Origin: Chitinophaga pinensis
GTDB lineage: Bacteria > Bacteroidota > Bacteroidia > UKL13-3
Direction: 5' to 3'
DNA: 64,000 nt
Assembly: GCA_945870425.1 (NCBI GenBank)
Contig: CAMBSD010000001.1
Coordinates: 124,001-188,000 of the forward strand
Shown here: piece after piece, positions 19,901 to 29,424 of the stretch
How positions within the stretch are numbered: the first letter of the stretch is position 1
Layout: every line of letters begins with the position of its first letter
Made by a program: the position numbers and the translations under genes
Notes under the pieces: generated by a model
Told to the model about the DNA's origin: nothing
What the model saw: only the letters and a program-made list of their open reading frames with translations
The model's database searches: none

Positions 19901-21987
19901 ATTGCATTATTATTATTTGCCCATGTTGCCTGAGCTCCTGTTGCAGACGGTTGTCTCCATGAATTGGCTGTTCCCCATGTTCCTGTTCCACCAGCAGCAG
20001 GATTAGCTGCTATTGATGCTCCGTTCCAGTAGTAACCTGCAAAATTTGGAGTAGCATCCACTTCAGTACCACTTGTCCAAGTAGTGCCTCTTCTTGTAAA
20101 AAATTTATAAAAGTATTGTGTTCCATTGGTTAATCCAGTAACGGTTTGGCTGCTAGTTGATCCTTTATAAACAACAAAACCATTACCTAGTGCAGTACCA
20201 CTTCCATAAGCCAAATTGCCTATATAGGCTGAACCATCTCCTGTTGGAGTACCACTGTTGCTTGCTAAAGCAGCAACTATTAATATTTGATCAAAACATG
20301 CAGGATTAACCCAAGTTAAAACTGAACTATTATTTGCACTTGAAGCAGCTGCACTTGTTACATCGGTAGGTGTACAATCAATAATTGTTTTTGTACCACT
20401 AGCATTTGCAGAACCAGTTTTGTTACCTGAACTAAATGTAAGGTCTGCTGTAGTTATTGCACTTACAATAATTGTATTACTAAGAGTTGCTGTTAAAGGA
20501 ACATCTGCGGTTATAAATATATAATAAGTAGAACCAGTGGTTAAACTTTGAGAACTAAATGTAGGAAATACTTGCGAGCCTGCATCCAAACTTGTTGTTT
20601 TAGTGCTTAATAATGTGGCAGTACCAGCATTAAAAGTTGTAGAAGTTTGATACCAACATTTTAAATTTGTTAAATCAGCAGCTACATTATTGCCTGTAGA
20701 AGTATTAATTGTTACCCCCGTTAAAGATGGAGTTGCTGTAGTAATAGCCAAATCAAATCGGTAAACAACATTATTGGTTGTACCTACAGTAATATTAGAA
20801 GGAGATGCGGAAGGAGAACTTAAAGCAATATCTGGTACTGCAACTGTAATAGTTTGAACACCACCTGCAGCAACTGGGTCAGTTCCTGTTTTTGTTCCTG
20901 AGGAAAAGGTAATATTTGAAAAAGCTGTTGTACCAATATTGATAGTATTTCCATTAGTTGCTCCTGCAGCAATATCTGCCGTTACAAAAATGTAATAGGT
21001 AGAACCACTTACTAAACTTTGAGAACTAAATGAAGGAAAAACTTGTGAGCCTGCACCTAAACTAGTTGTTTTTGTGCTCAAAGTAGCATCTGCTCCATCT
21101 AAAGTAGCATCGGTTGAATAACGAACTTTTAAATTTGTTAAATCAGCAGCTGAATAAGTACCAGCCGTGGTTACTGTTAAACCTGTTAAGGTAGCATTTG
21201 CAGAAGTTACTGCCATATCGTAGCGTTGTAAAACTACATTGGTTTGACCGTTATTCGGAGAACCCGCTGCAATAGTTCCGTTAGATATTGCAATAGATGG
21301 AGTAACAGTTACAGGAGCATTTGCATTTGCTAATGCTATAGTTGAATATCTTAAATTACCAGTTTGAGAACCTGAACCAGTTGCAAATGCTGCTAACCTA
21401 ATAGTTAATACAGTAGTTGTTGTATTTCCAGGTGCAGGAACAGTAATAGTAGATAGTGCAGTTTGAGCAGTACTTACTGTTAAAGCACTACCTATTGTAG
21501 CATAAGTTGGACTTGCCCCGTATCCATAAATAGGCTGTAATCTATTTGGAGCCGCTGTAACGGAACTATTTCCTATATTGATATTTAAAGTAAAACTTGA
21601 GTTTGGAAAGGTTTGACCACCACCTAGTGTAATACTAAATTGAATGTAACTTGTGGCACTTGCCGTAACAGAAGCTGTATTATTTGGCCAATCTTTTGAA
21701 CGGTGAAAGGTATTAGCCCCAGATGCTGTTGCAGTTGCTAAGGTTATACCACCGAAGGTTATACTTGTTAAACCAGTGGTTCTTGCTCCATCTTGATTGG
21801 TTTGATTTGAGGAATAATTTGCACTTGAAATGCTAGGTGTAAAATCCCAACTAACGTAATTAGTCTGCCCCATCACCCCATTCACACCCAGCATCAATAG
21901 CAAGGTCAAAAAGCTGAAAAATTTTGTAGTAGAATATTTCGTTCGTTTGAAGGAACTACCCATTAATTTTGATAAAATTGTGTTCAT
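16966..21987 (-). CDS. Giant T9SS-exported adhesin-like protein with PATR repeats
   Basis: A 1673-residue surface or secreted protein. A signal peptide ends near GVMGQ (about 40). Two related modules of about 140 residues follow (about 230-530; both contain AADLTNLK and LSTKTTSL.AGSQVFP), then an FN3-like module (about 535-650), a long Gly/Thr/Ser-rich beta region with autotransporter-associated (PATR) repeats such as SGTLILDGSTTTGGNSYTG and GGTLRLNKSGG (about 655-1110), a WRYISAPVSG-containing module, and a T9SS type A sorting domain from residue 1595 (MAVYPNPASDV) to the end (TVKFIK). Low-complexity composition is typical of repeat adhesins. Its ligand is unknown. A terminator lies immediately downstream. 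Confidence 0.88.
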   Translation of the reverse strand: MNTILSKLMGSSFKRTKYSTTKFFSFLTLLLMLGVNGVMGQTNYVSWDFTPSISSANYSSNQTNQDGARTTGLTSITFGGITLATATASGANTFHRSKDWPNNTASVTASATSYIQFSITLGGGQTFPNSSFTLNINIGNSSVTAAPNRLQPIYGYGASPTYATIGSALTVSTAQTALSTITVPAPGNTTTTVLTIRLAAFATGSGSQTGNLRYSTIALANANAPVTVTPSIAISNGTIAAGSPNNGQTNVVLQRYDMAVTSANATLTGLTVTTAGTYSAADLTNLKVRYSTDATLDGADATLSTKTTSLGAGSQVFPSFSSQSLVSGSTYYIFVTADIAAGATNGNTINIGTTAFSNITFSSGTKTGTDPVAAGGVQTITVAVPDIALSSPSASPSNITVGTTNNVVYRFDLAITTATPSLTGVTINTSTGNNVAADLTNLKCWYQTSTTFNAGTATLLSTKTTSLDAGSQVFPTFSSQSLTTGSTYYIFITADVPLTATLSNTIIVSAITTADLTFSSGNKTGSANASGTKTIIDCTPTDVTSAAASSANNSSVLTWVNPACFDQILIVAALASNSGTPTGDGSAYIGNLAYGSGTALGNGFVVYKGSTSSQTVTGLTNGTQYFYKFFTRRGTTWTSGTEVDATPNFAGYYWNGASIAANPAAGGTGTWGTANSWRQPSATGAQATWANNNNAIFAGTAGTVTLDATRIATGFYFNTSGYVLANSTTQTLTGPIVLGNNVALTFSPNVNIITPAGGTVNIGSVSGTGTANITINSAQGSATNIAQRINIATASSAVSVPINIVSAGGSGTGTVAGIVATSTGAILSSDATITNSSAIKTIIGATSGFDITANGVISGSADLMFAAGAFGGAGTVTLGAANTYTGATIFNAANSGVVKLGITNALPTATNVTFGYSSGNGGSLDLNGFNQTLASIINGGFGSAVNKIVNNGSTDATLTINGSTSPNAFVFGIQDGTTNKISLVKAGSGTLILDGSTTTGGNSYTGNTTVSGGTLRLNKSGGTTIPITNNVIVDGGTLQISTNQTLNDLTLTSGTVIIDAGVTLTINGTITRSSGVIKGSATSNLIITGNSGTIAFDQTTPGTTNVLRNLTISGSGTTTLGNALNITGGSSFGVVTVDSGATLATGGNLTLKSTATGTAAIGNSTGTITGNITIERFMSQAGRRWRYISAPVSGQTLADWGTKFYITGPGTPGATIGSQNSNGYATSRSNLLGFNNAEGTPASVRIYNRTTTGTIENGWANPASNMATTLTPGVGYRAFIRGPITGNYATDTAVIGYFEPGAAPTQSSFTFTQTGGITNGVNAGSVSMPINSTGTDAAGAFNASTDGWNLLGNPYPCAFNWLAFWSANTNRTNIANVIYIFDATANSYKSYNTSSGGSLTSGIIPSGSAFFVQATGTGASLTFTEAFKTSSAPIALHKKGTASDELHIKYYKDSTESDEYILKMINGATLFKDDYDITKLKNDNLNLSSYGADSINLTLSSIPVVIEETKISLNVEATQRGTYKFDFNTINDFDNGISVSLLDKFTQKTIDTRKNPIYSFVMDSMPHQWGKDRFVLILNANSTTTSIENENSIINTKMAVYPNPASDVLNISISNANFKNSSISIYNVSGSELLNSTMNGASAQLNIEALSGGVYFVKVKNENGFDRTVKFIK

Positions 21988-22293
21988 TATGTGGTTGATT
22001 TTTATGTAGTAACAGATTAAATGAAAAGTTTTAAATAAAAAATAGCTTTTACATATTTATTTTTGTTCAAATCTATAAATGATTATGCGATAGCATGTTA
22101 AGGAATTGTTAACCTTATAATACATTAAAATAAAGTTATTTAACAAATTTTAGAATGAATAAATAGGCCACATTGGCAAGAAATAGACAAAACCATTTAA
22201 ACCTTTTTTCATAAATTTTACATCATTTAATAGATATTTTAACACTATCTTGTAGAATTATATTTACTTTTGAAAAAAATAAATATACTAGAT

Positions 22294-22530
22294 ATGGTGT
22301 CTTATTTAACTTATGTAAAAATAGCGGTTGTCGTTATAGCGGTCATTGTTGTGCTCATAATAATGATGTTATATCTAAAACGATTTACTAAAATCAACAA
22401 ATGCCCTAATTGCGGAGTAAAAGACCCTCAAAGGGTTGAAAGGGACTTATTTACTTCGATTTTTCTATTCTTTTACAAGGTTCAATCATACAGGTGCCAC
22501 AAATGTTGGCAGAGGTATTACCTTAGGTAA
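22294..22530 (+). CDS. Single-helix membrane zinc-ribbon protein, copy 1
   Basis: A 78-residue protein of unknown function: one strongly hydrophobic helix (about 8-28) and a cytoplasmic domain with CPNC ... CHKC, a four-cysteine zinc ribbon, ending in YYLR. A TTG at 22270 would add eight residues; ATG 22294 is chosen. It is a paralogue of the gene 156 bases downstream: both share CPNC, an R.V.R motif, an FLFF.K.Q stretch and C.KC at the same spacing. Low-level expression or membrane redox/metal sensing are possible, but nothing in the sequence decides this. Confidence 0.75.
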   Translation: MVSYLTYVKIAVVVIAVIVVLIIMMLYLKRFTKINKCPNCGVKDPQRVERDLFTSIFLFFYKVQSYRCHKCWQRYYLR

Positions 22531-22686
22531 TAATAGTTAATTTTACTTCAACTATTTTTGACTCTAATTGTCATTTAATTTATATTAAAATAGTTTTTAG
22601 CCCAATCCGTCATCTTATTGCGCAGATAAAATAAAACACTAAGATTATTTTATCAAAAAACTAATTTCACAAAAAATTTAAAACCA

Positions 22687-22944
22687 ATGACAGACTTACT
22701 AATAGGAATAATCATATTATTGATTGTTGGTACAGCCTTAACCGTATTTATAAGAAATTATATAAAGAAATTTGTGAGCAAAGGCATATGCCCGAATTGC
22801 GATGCACGCGATTATAAAAGGGTGCCACGCCATTTTATCACAAAATATTTTTTGTTCTTTATCAAGTTACAAACATTAAAATGCAATAAATGTGGTTTTC
22901 GATTCAACCTAAAATTGAAAACAAAAAAGCAACTACTTTCTTAA
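22687..22944 (+). CDS. Single-helix membrane zinc-ribbon protein, copy 2
   Basis: An 85-residue tandem paralogue of the preceding gene: N-terminal helix (about 4-24), then ICPNCDARDYKRVPRHF, YFLFFIKLQTLKCNKCGFRF and a basic tail. Four cysteines form a predicted zinc ribbon on the cytoplasmic side. The tail overlaps the minus-strand oxygenase gene by 12 bases at the 3' end. Function unknown. Confidence 0.8.
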   Translation: MTDLLIGIIILLIVGTALTVFIRNYIKKFVSKGICPNCDARDYKRVPRHFITKYFLFFIKLQTLKCNKCGFRFNLKLKTKKQLLS

Positions 22945-23889
22945 TCCTATTTCTCTCAATCTTTCATTCAGATATTCGCCTGCAGAAATAGGTTCATAGT
23001 GTCGTTGGTAATTAGATGTCACACAACTTTCTAAGCAATCCAATCTCATATCACTTCTAGGATGTAAGAAAAACGGTATACTAAATCGTGGGTTAGCCCA
23101 TTGTTCTCGGGGTGGGTTTACAACCCTATGTGTGGTAGATTTTAATTTATTGTTCGTTAATCGTTGCAACATATCTCCCACATTTACCACCAATTGTTCA
23201 GGAAGTGCAGTTATTCCAACCCACTCACCTTGTTTGTTTAGCACCTCCAATCCCTCTGCTGATGCACCCATAAGCAATGTAATCAGATTAATATCTTCGT
23301 GCTCTGCAGCTCTTACTGCCGACTCTGGTTCATGTGTGATGGGCGGATAATGTATAGGTCTTAATATGCTGTTGCCATTTTTTATTTTATCATCAAAAAA
23401 CAATTCATCTAAACCCAAATACAAGGCTATGGCTCGCAACATGTGCATGCCTGTTTCCTCTAATTCTTTATAGGCCTTGATTCCGTAAGTATTAAGATCA
23501 GGCAATTCATCTACAAAAATATTATCAGGGTATTCTGATTTTATAGGGTCTTCGCCTTCTACCATTTGACCAAAATGCCAAAACTCCTTCAAATCACCCA
23601 CATTGCGTCCCTTGGCATGCTCTTTCCCAAAACTGGTATATCCGCGTTGACCAGCTATCTTAAGGTCTTCATATTTGTTTTTTATTTCTTGAGTTAAACC
23701 AAAAAATTGCTGACATTGGGTATACAAGATTCTTGATGTATCATCGTTTAGGAGGTGTCCACGCACAGCTACAAAGCCAATATCTTCGTATGCTTTTCCC
23801 AAATCTTGGACAAACTTCGTTTTACGAGTTTCATCTCCTGATAAAAAATCGCTTAAATCAACTGATGGTATGCCTGCGTTGTGTATCAT
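22933..23889 (-). CDS. 2-oxoglutarate/Fe(II) dioxygenase (isopenicillin N synthase-like family)
   Basis: A 318-residue soluble oxygenase. An N-terminal DIOX_N-like domain (IPSVDLSDF, GFVAVRGH) precedes the jelly-roll 2OG-FeII_Oxy domain with iron ligands His/Asp in AAEHEDINLIT and the distal His in STTHRVVNPP, and the 2-oxoglutarate-binding Arg in RFSIPFF. In bacteria such proteins are commonly called isopenicillin N synthase family oxygenases but rarely make penicillins; the true substrate is unknown. It stands alone and converges with the zinc-ribbon gene, overlapping it by 12 bases. Confidence 0.9.
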   Translation of the reverse strand: MIHNAGIPSVDLSDFLSGDETRKTKFVQDLGKAYEDIGFVAVRGHLLNDDTSRILYTQCQQFFGLTQEIKNKYEDLKIAGQRGYTSFGKEHAKGRNVGDLKEFWHFGQMVEGEDPIKSEYPDNIFVDELPDLNTYGIKAYKELEETGMHMLRAIALYLGLDELFFDDKIKNGNSILRPIHYPPITHEPESAVRAAEHEDINLITLLMGASAEGLEVLNKQGEWVGITALPEQLVVNVGDMLQRLTNNKLKSTTHRVVNPPREQWANPRFSIPFFLHPRSDMRLDCLESCVTSNYQRHYEPISAGEYLNERLREIGLRK

Positions 23890-24572
23890 AACAATTCTAT
23901 ATAAAGTTCAAATGTGTACTATTTTAGGCTAATCTGCAAATATTGATTTTGCTAATGTTTTAATTATGCTTGTGACCCTTTGTTCATTTGAAATTTTGTA
24001 ATAAACCTATAAAGCGCAGCAGATTTTCGCAGTGCGTGCAAAAAGATTTCAAGCAAGGGTTTGAGCAGCCTTATAGGTTTTGACTTGTGAGGTGGATATA
24101 GCAGAGAGGCAAAACATATACAGCGGCAAGGAGAAATCTTTTTGAGGTTGGGAATGGCGTTGGCAGGCACATTGAAAATCGAAACACTTTTGCTTACTTT
24201 TCGTGTTTTGAAAAGTAAGAAATTTATTTTCTTTAACTACCTTTTTCTATTAGTAAGCTAGAACCAATCATTCTTTGAAATACATGAAATATAATATTGG
24301 TTCCAACCAAGATTTAAATGAATGAAATGTTACTTTAATCAAACTTATTCAACCGAACTTACCCATAATATCAAAATATCGTTCTAACTATGGGCATTAT
24401 AAAAAATTATCATAAATAAAAATTCTTGCAACATAGTTTTTCAGGCATACTATAAATTTTAACTAACTAGAATTGATAGTTTGATGTACATGATACATAT
24501 ATTTGTTGGCTCAGAACAAAAATTCACCCCCGCGGTTTACACTTCGGGGGCTATACTATTTTGAAAAACTAA
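23890..24572. other. Gene-free stretch with a compositionally distinct block
   Basis: No convincing gene. Bases about 23985-24180 are richer in G+C than the surroundings and look like a piece of a dispersed element or a decayed gene; the only ORF there (minus strand, 68 codons) lacks coding character. A nine-base hairpin CTTACTTTT/AAAAGTAAG lies at 24193-24219. The rest is AT-rich up to a GC-rich hairpin just before mfd. Confidence 0.6.
24527..24550 (+). promoter_or_regulatory. GC-rich hairpin in the mfd leader
   Basis: Stem CCCCCG/CGGGGG with a twelve-base loop, sitting in an AT-rich leader 22 bases before the mfd start codon. It is too close to the start to be an ordinary terminator of an upstream gene and no T-run follows; it could affect translation or mark a short repeat. 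Confidence 0.45.
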
Positions 24573-27500
24573 ATGAAAATACAAGAACTCTTAGCGCTCT
24601 ATGGCGAAAGTAATGGCATACAAAGGCTGTCGAAAGCGATAAACAAAGCGAATGCAAAAATTAGCATAAAGGGAACCATTGGTTCTGTTGATGCCATTAT
24701 TGCTGCTTGTATCTATAATTTCAGCTATCGTAGCCAAGTATTTATTTTTAATGATGCCGATGAAGCAAAATACTTTCACAGCGACTTAGGAAATATCCTG
24801 GAAGGCAAAACAGTTCTCTACTTTCCTGCAAGCTACAAAAGGAGTTATCAACTTGAAACACTCGAAAACAACCAAGTGCTTGAGCGAGCTGAAGTGTTGA
24901 ATAGACTCAACCAACACCTGTCAACTGGAGAGCTCATTGTAACAACCACCGAAGCTTTAGCAGAATTGGTAATAAGTGAAAAAGACCTTACAAAAAATAC
25001 ATACGAACTAAAAGTAGGTGATACCTTTGACCTAGAATTCTTTATTGATTTTTTGACTGAACATCATTTTGAAAGAAATGATTTCGTGTATGAAGCTGGA
25101 TACTTTAGTATAAGAGGTGGAATAGTAGATGTGTTTTCATTTAGTAATGATATGCCTTATCGTATTGAACTAAATGGTGATATCATTGAAAGCATCAGAA
25201 CATTCAACCCCATAGATCAATTATCTGTTACACGCGTTGATCGGTTCTTCATTATTCCCAATGTTCAAAAAGACATTGACAATACTGAAAAGAAATCTGT
25301 GTTTGAATACTTGTCAAAGGACTGTATTATTTGGACTTCAGACGCTTCACTGAGTATTGAATTACTCGAAAAAGGATTAGAAAAAAGTGAAAAATCCATT
25401 CAAAAGATCTTGAATAAGTATGAAGACATCAAATATGATATCATAGAAGGATTTCAAGCAAGAGATATTTATGATGTATACATTTCCACAAGTCAATTAT
25501 TAAAATCAATTGGCTCTTATGCCTTGATAGAAATGGGCTTTAGAACCCATTTTAAGCACGATGAAGTGGTGGAGTTTAACATTGCTCCTCAACCCACATT
25601 TCATAAGAACTTTCAATTGCTGATTGAAAACCTAAAAGCGAATCAAGCTCAAAAATTGCAAAACCTAATTTTTAGCGATAGCTCGCGTCAGGTTGAAAGG
25701 CTGTATACCATTTTTGAAGACCTAGATAGAGAGGTTGAATTTGCGCCCATATACCATGCGCTTTCAGAAGGATTTATTGATAAGAGTTTAAACCTAGCAT
25801 GCTATACTGAACATCAGATATTCGATAGATTTTATAGAGGTCATGTAAAAACAAGATACAGTAATTCAAAAATCATAACCCTTAAAGAACTAAGAGAACT
25901 TAAGCCAGGAGACTTTGTGGTGCATATTGATCATGGGGTTGGGAAATTTGCAGGTCTTGAAAAAATTGAAGTGAATGGCCGATTACAAGAAGCCGTTAGG
26001 TTGATATATAAAAATGATGACTTGCTTTATGTAAGCATCAATTCATTACATAAAATTACTCGCTACAGCGGCAAAGATGGCACCGAACCAAGGTTGCATA
26101 AATTGGGCAGTGATACTTGGGAGAAGCTAAAGACACAAACCAAGAAAAAAGTTAAAGACATTGCTCGCGACTTGATTATATTGTATGCTGCTAGAAAGTC
26201 ACAGCCGGGCTTTCAGTTTAGCCCTGATAGCTACCTTCAAGTGGAGCTTGAAGCCAGTTTTATGTATGAAGACACACCCGATCAAAGCAGGGCTACAACC
26301 GATGTGAAAGCCGATATGGAGCAACCACATCCTATGGATAGATTGGTATGTGGAGATGTGGGTTTTGGAAAAACTGAAATTGCTATTCGTGCAGCATTTA
26401 AAGCATTAGCTGATAGCAAGCAAGTAGCAATATTAGTACCTACCACCATTTTGGCTAATCAGCATTACAGAACTTTTAAGGAACGTATGCGCAACCTGCC
26501 TTGTAACATTGATTATGTAAATCGTTTTAAATCTACTAAAGAAATAAAAGATGTTTTAGAGCGAGTGAAGCAAGGCAAGGTGGATATATTAATTGGCACA
26601 CATCGTTTGATAAGTAAAGATGTTCAATTTAAAGATTTGGGCTTATTAATTATTGATGAGGAGCAAAAGTTTGGTGTGGCAGCTAAAGAGAAATTGAAAG
26701 CCATGAAGTTGAATGTAGATACCTTAACATTAACCGCTACGCCTATTCCACGAACACTTCATTTCAGTTTGATGGGGGCACGAGATTTGTCTGTTATCAA
26801 TACACCACCAGCTAACAGACAGCCTGTAACTACAGAGCTACACGCATACAATGATGAGTTGTTGAAAGATGCTGTAATGGAAGAAGTGGAACGAGGTGGA
26901 CAAGTGTTTTTCATTCATCATAAAGTAAAAGATATTTATGACGTGGCTGATAGAATTTCTCGTTTATGCAAAGGGGTAAAAGTAGCCGTAGCACATGGAC
27001 AATTAGAAGGTGATAAACTAGAAGATGTGATGATGCGCTTCATCGAAGGTGAATATGATGTATTGGTTGCCACCACCATCATCGAAAGTGGATTGGATAT
27101 TAGCAACGCTAACACCATCATCATCAACAATGCGCATATGTTTGGTTTAAGTGATTTGCACCAAATGAGAGGCAGGGTAGGTCGTTCGAATAAGAAAGCA
27201 TTTTGCTACCTGCTTGTTCCTAGCATGTCGAGTTTGAGTGTGGACAGCAGAAGGCGCCTTCAAGCCATCGAAGAATTTAGTGATTTGGGAAGTGGATTTA
27301 ATGTGGCGATGCGCGATTTAGATATTCGTGGTGCAGGTAATTTATTAGGTGGCGAACAAAGTGGTTTTATTGCGGAAATTGGCTTTGAAATGTTTAATAA
27401 AATTTTAGACGAAGCCATTCAAGAATTGAAAGAAGATGAATTTGCGGAGGTTTTTAATATCAGGGTAAGTGGCAATGATAACAACAATGGACAAAATAAT

Positions 27501-28019
27501 AAGCGCCTTACAGCAAGCAATGGGGTACAAGCTACAAACAATACTTACCAAATAAGTGAATGTGCTGTAGAAACAGACTTTGAAGCTTTGATTCCCGATG
27601 CCTACGTACGAAATATTGGAGAAAGATTGAGTCTTTATAATCACCTTTCATCAATTTCAAGTGATACAGACTTAGAAAAGTTTGCGAATGATTTAAAAGA
27701 TCGTTTTGGACCTATTCCTAAACAAGTATTTGATTTAATCGAACTGATTAAACTACGAGAAATCGCAAGACAATTAGGCTTTGAAAGGTTGGTAATGAAA
27801 TCAAACAATATGAGTGCCTACTTTCCAGATGAAAAGAAACAAAGCTATTACCAATCTGATTTGTTTAGTGGTATTTTGCAATTTGTACAACACAATCCCA
27901 TGCTTTGCAAATTAAAGCAAACACCCAAAACACTTATCTTACAAGTAATGGGCGTGAATGATATCAAAATAGCCAAGAATCTTTTGGAGAGAATTAAGAA
28001 GCATACGAGTAAAGAATGA
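24573..28019 (+). CDS. mfd: Transcription-repair coupling factor Mfd
   Basis: An ATP-driven translocase of 1148 residues that removes stalled RNA polymerase from DNA lesions and recruits UvrA. An N-terminal UvrB-homology region is followed by the CarD-like RNA-polymerase-interacting domain ([19 protein letters not shown]), the RecG-like helicase core with Walker [14 protein letters not shown], the DEEQ box in [22 protein letters not shown], and [15 protein letters not shown], and a C-terminal TRCF domain. Length and order are normal. The start is ATG 24573. It appears to be transcribed alone. Confidence 0.97.
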   Translation: MKIQELLALYGESNGIQRLSKAINKANAKISIKGTIGSVDAIIAACIYNFSYRSQVFIFNDADEAKYFHSDLGNILEGKTVLYFPASYKRSYQLETLENNQVLERAEVLNRLNQHLSTGELIVTTTEALAELVISEKDLTKNTYELKVGDTFDLEFFIDFLTEHHFERNDFVYEAGYFSIRGGIVDVFSFSNDMPYRIELNGDIIESIRTFNPIDQLSVTRVDRFFIIPNVQKDIDNTEKKSVFEYLSKDCIIWTSDASLSIELLEKGLEKSEKSIQKILNKYEDIKYDIIEGFQARDIYDVYISTSQLLKSIGSYALIEMGFRTHFKHDEVVEFNIAPQPTFHKNFQLLIENLKANQAQKLQNLIFSDSSRQVERLYTIFEDLDREVEFAPIYHALSEGFIDKSLNLACYTEHQIFDRFYRGHVKTRYSNSKIITLKELRELKPGDFVVHIDHGVGKFAGLEKIEVNGRLQEAVRLIYKNDDLLYVSINSLHKITRYSGKDGTEPRLHKLGSDTWEKLKTQTKKKVKDIARDLIILYAARKSQPGFQFSPDSYLQVELEASFMYEDTPDQSRATTDVKADMEQPHPMDRLVCGDVGFGKTEIAIRAAFKALADSKQVAILVPTTILANQHYRTFKERMRNLPCNIDYVNRFKSTKEIKDVLERVKQGKVDILIGTHRLISKDVQFKDLGLLIIDEEQKFGVAAKEKLKAMKLNVDTLTLTATPIPRTLHFSLMGARDLSVINTPPANRQPVTTELHAYNDELLKDAVMEEVERGGQVFFIHHKVKDIYDVADRISRLCKGVKVAVAHGQLEGDKLEDVMMRFIEGEYDVLVATTIIESGLDISNANTIIINNAHMFGLSDLHQMRGRVGRSNKKAFCYLLVPSMSSLSVDSRRRLQAIEEFSDLGSGFNVAMRDLDIRGAGNLLGGEQSGFIAEIGFEMFNKILDEAIQELKEDEFAEVFNIRVSGNDNNNGQNNKRLTASNGVQATNNTYQISECAVETDFEALIPDAYVRNIGERLSLYNHLSSISSDTDLEKFANDLKDRFGPIPKQVFDLIELIKLREIARQLGFERLVMKSNNMSAYFPDEKKQSYYQSDLFSGILQFVQHNPMLCKLKQTPKTLILQVMGVNDIKIAKNLLERIKKHTSKE

Positions 28020-28164
28020 TGAAATTAATTGCGGAATGTGGAGTGACAAAAGGGCAAAGTATACAGAATGATTTTCTTTATGAAAGAGATAGGAAATATT
28101 ATTAAGAAATGTATGGTAATGCTTAACAAGACTAAATAAAATACTATCAACTGTCAACCACCAA

Positions 28165-29424
28165 CTAACCTACTAGCATCTTCACTTCTTCAATCTTTGC
28201 GCCACTTACTTTCTCAATGGTAAATTGAAATCTTTCGATATTTATTTTCTCGCCTTTGCTTGGTATGTCTTCATGAAAGGCCAAAATAAATCCTCCCAAG
28301 GTATGATACTCCCCTTCCGGAATATCCAACTCATATTTAGTATTTAAATAATCAATCTCTTGACGAGCATGAAATAAAAACTCTTTTTCACTTATTTGCA
28401 ATTCGGTCAATGCCTCTGTATCATGTTCATCATCTATCTCGCCAAGCACTTCTTCCATTATGTCTTCTATGGTTACAATTCCAGCAGTACCTCCAAGCTC
28501 ATCCACTACCAATGCCATGCTTCTACGCGACTTACTAAATTTGTTCAGTAAATCCATAGCACTTGTGGTTTCGGGAACTATTTCAACTGGTATCAAAATT
28601 TCACCAATATGTTTAGGCTTATGAAACAATTCTTTTTGGTGCACATAACCTATGATATTGTCGGTACTATCAGCATACACCAGGATTTTAGACAAACCTG
28701 TTTCAATAAATTTCTTGTATAAATCATCCACACTTGCACCAATATTGATAAGCTCTAACTCGGTGCGAGGTGTCATACATTCGCGTACTTTAATGTTTGA
28801 AAAATCCAATGCATTTTTAAACATCTCTGTATCCACTTCAGCATCATCATCCAAATCGTTTTCTTCTACTTGGTTGATGTATTGATCCAAATCCACTTTG
28901 CTAAAAACAGGTGTACTCTCGGTGTATTTTATTCTTAAAATATTGTTCAAGATAAGTTTAGAGAGCCACATGATAAAATGCACAATTGGCCAAAAAATAT
29001 AATAGAACAACAGAAAAGGAATGGCCAAGATATTTAGGATAATATCTGGATTGATACGAAACAATACCTTTGGGATAAACTCTGCAGTTACTAGTACAAT
29101 GAGGGTTGACAAGATGGTTTGTATAAATAAAACCAAAAAATCATTATGCACTTCGCCTGGCAAAAAACCATGGATAAATGGATTGAGCACTTTGGCCATA
29201 TAGATACCATAAATGACCAATCCAATGTTATTGCCTACTAGCGTAGTACTGATAAACTTTGATGGGTTGTTTACAAAATTAGATAGAATGCTAGCTGTGA
29301 TGCTACCTTGCTTATTCTTTAACTCGATAAGCAATTTGTTTGAAGTGATAAAAGCAATTTCCATTCCCGCAAAAAAGGCCGAGAACAGAATACTGCAAAT
29401 GATAATGACGGAAGGGTTATCCAT
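28165..29424 (-). CDS. CNNM/CorC-type membrane transporter-like protein (hemolysin family)
   Basis: A 419-residue inner-membrane protein: DUF21/CNNM membrane domain with about four helices (starting SVIIICSILFSAFFAGMEIAF), two CBS motifs (about 200-330; VRECMTPRTELELI opens the pair, MALVVDELGGTAGIVTIED ends it) and a C-terminal CorC_HlyC domain (YHTLGGFILAFHEDIP). Relatives are implicated in Mg2+/Co2+ homeostasis, and some Bacteroidota members (GldE) in gliding; subfamily cannot be decided here. It is convergent with mfd. Confidence 0.9.
   Translation of the reverse strand: MDNPSVIIICSILFSAFFAGMEIAFITSNKLLIELKNKQGSITASILSNFVNNPSKFISTTLVGNNIGLVIYGIYMAKVLNPFIHGFLPGEVHNDFLVLFIQTILSTLIVLVTAEFIPKVLFRINPDIILNILAIPFLLFYYIFWPIVHFIMWLSKLILNNILRIKYTESTPVFSKVDLDQYINQVEENDLDDDAEVDTEMFKNALDFSNIKVRECMTPRTELELINIGASVDDLYKKFIETGLSKILVYADSTDNIIGYVHQKELFHKPKHIGEILIPVEIVPETTSAMDLLNKFSKSRRSMALVVDELGGTAGIVTIEDIMEEVLGEIDDEHDTEALTELQISEKEFLFHARQEIDYLNTKYELDIPEGEYHTLGGFILAFHEDIPSKGEKINIERFQFTIEKVSGAKIEEVKMLVG

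Noticed and set aside
23964-24170. A 68-codon minus-strand frame after the oxygenase gene
   Set aside because: The composition is that of a non-coding block, with no recognisable domain, start context or neighbour relation.
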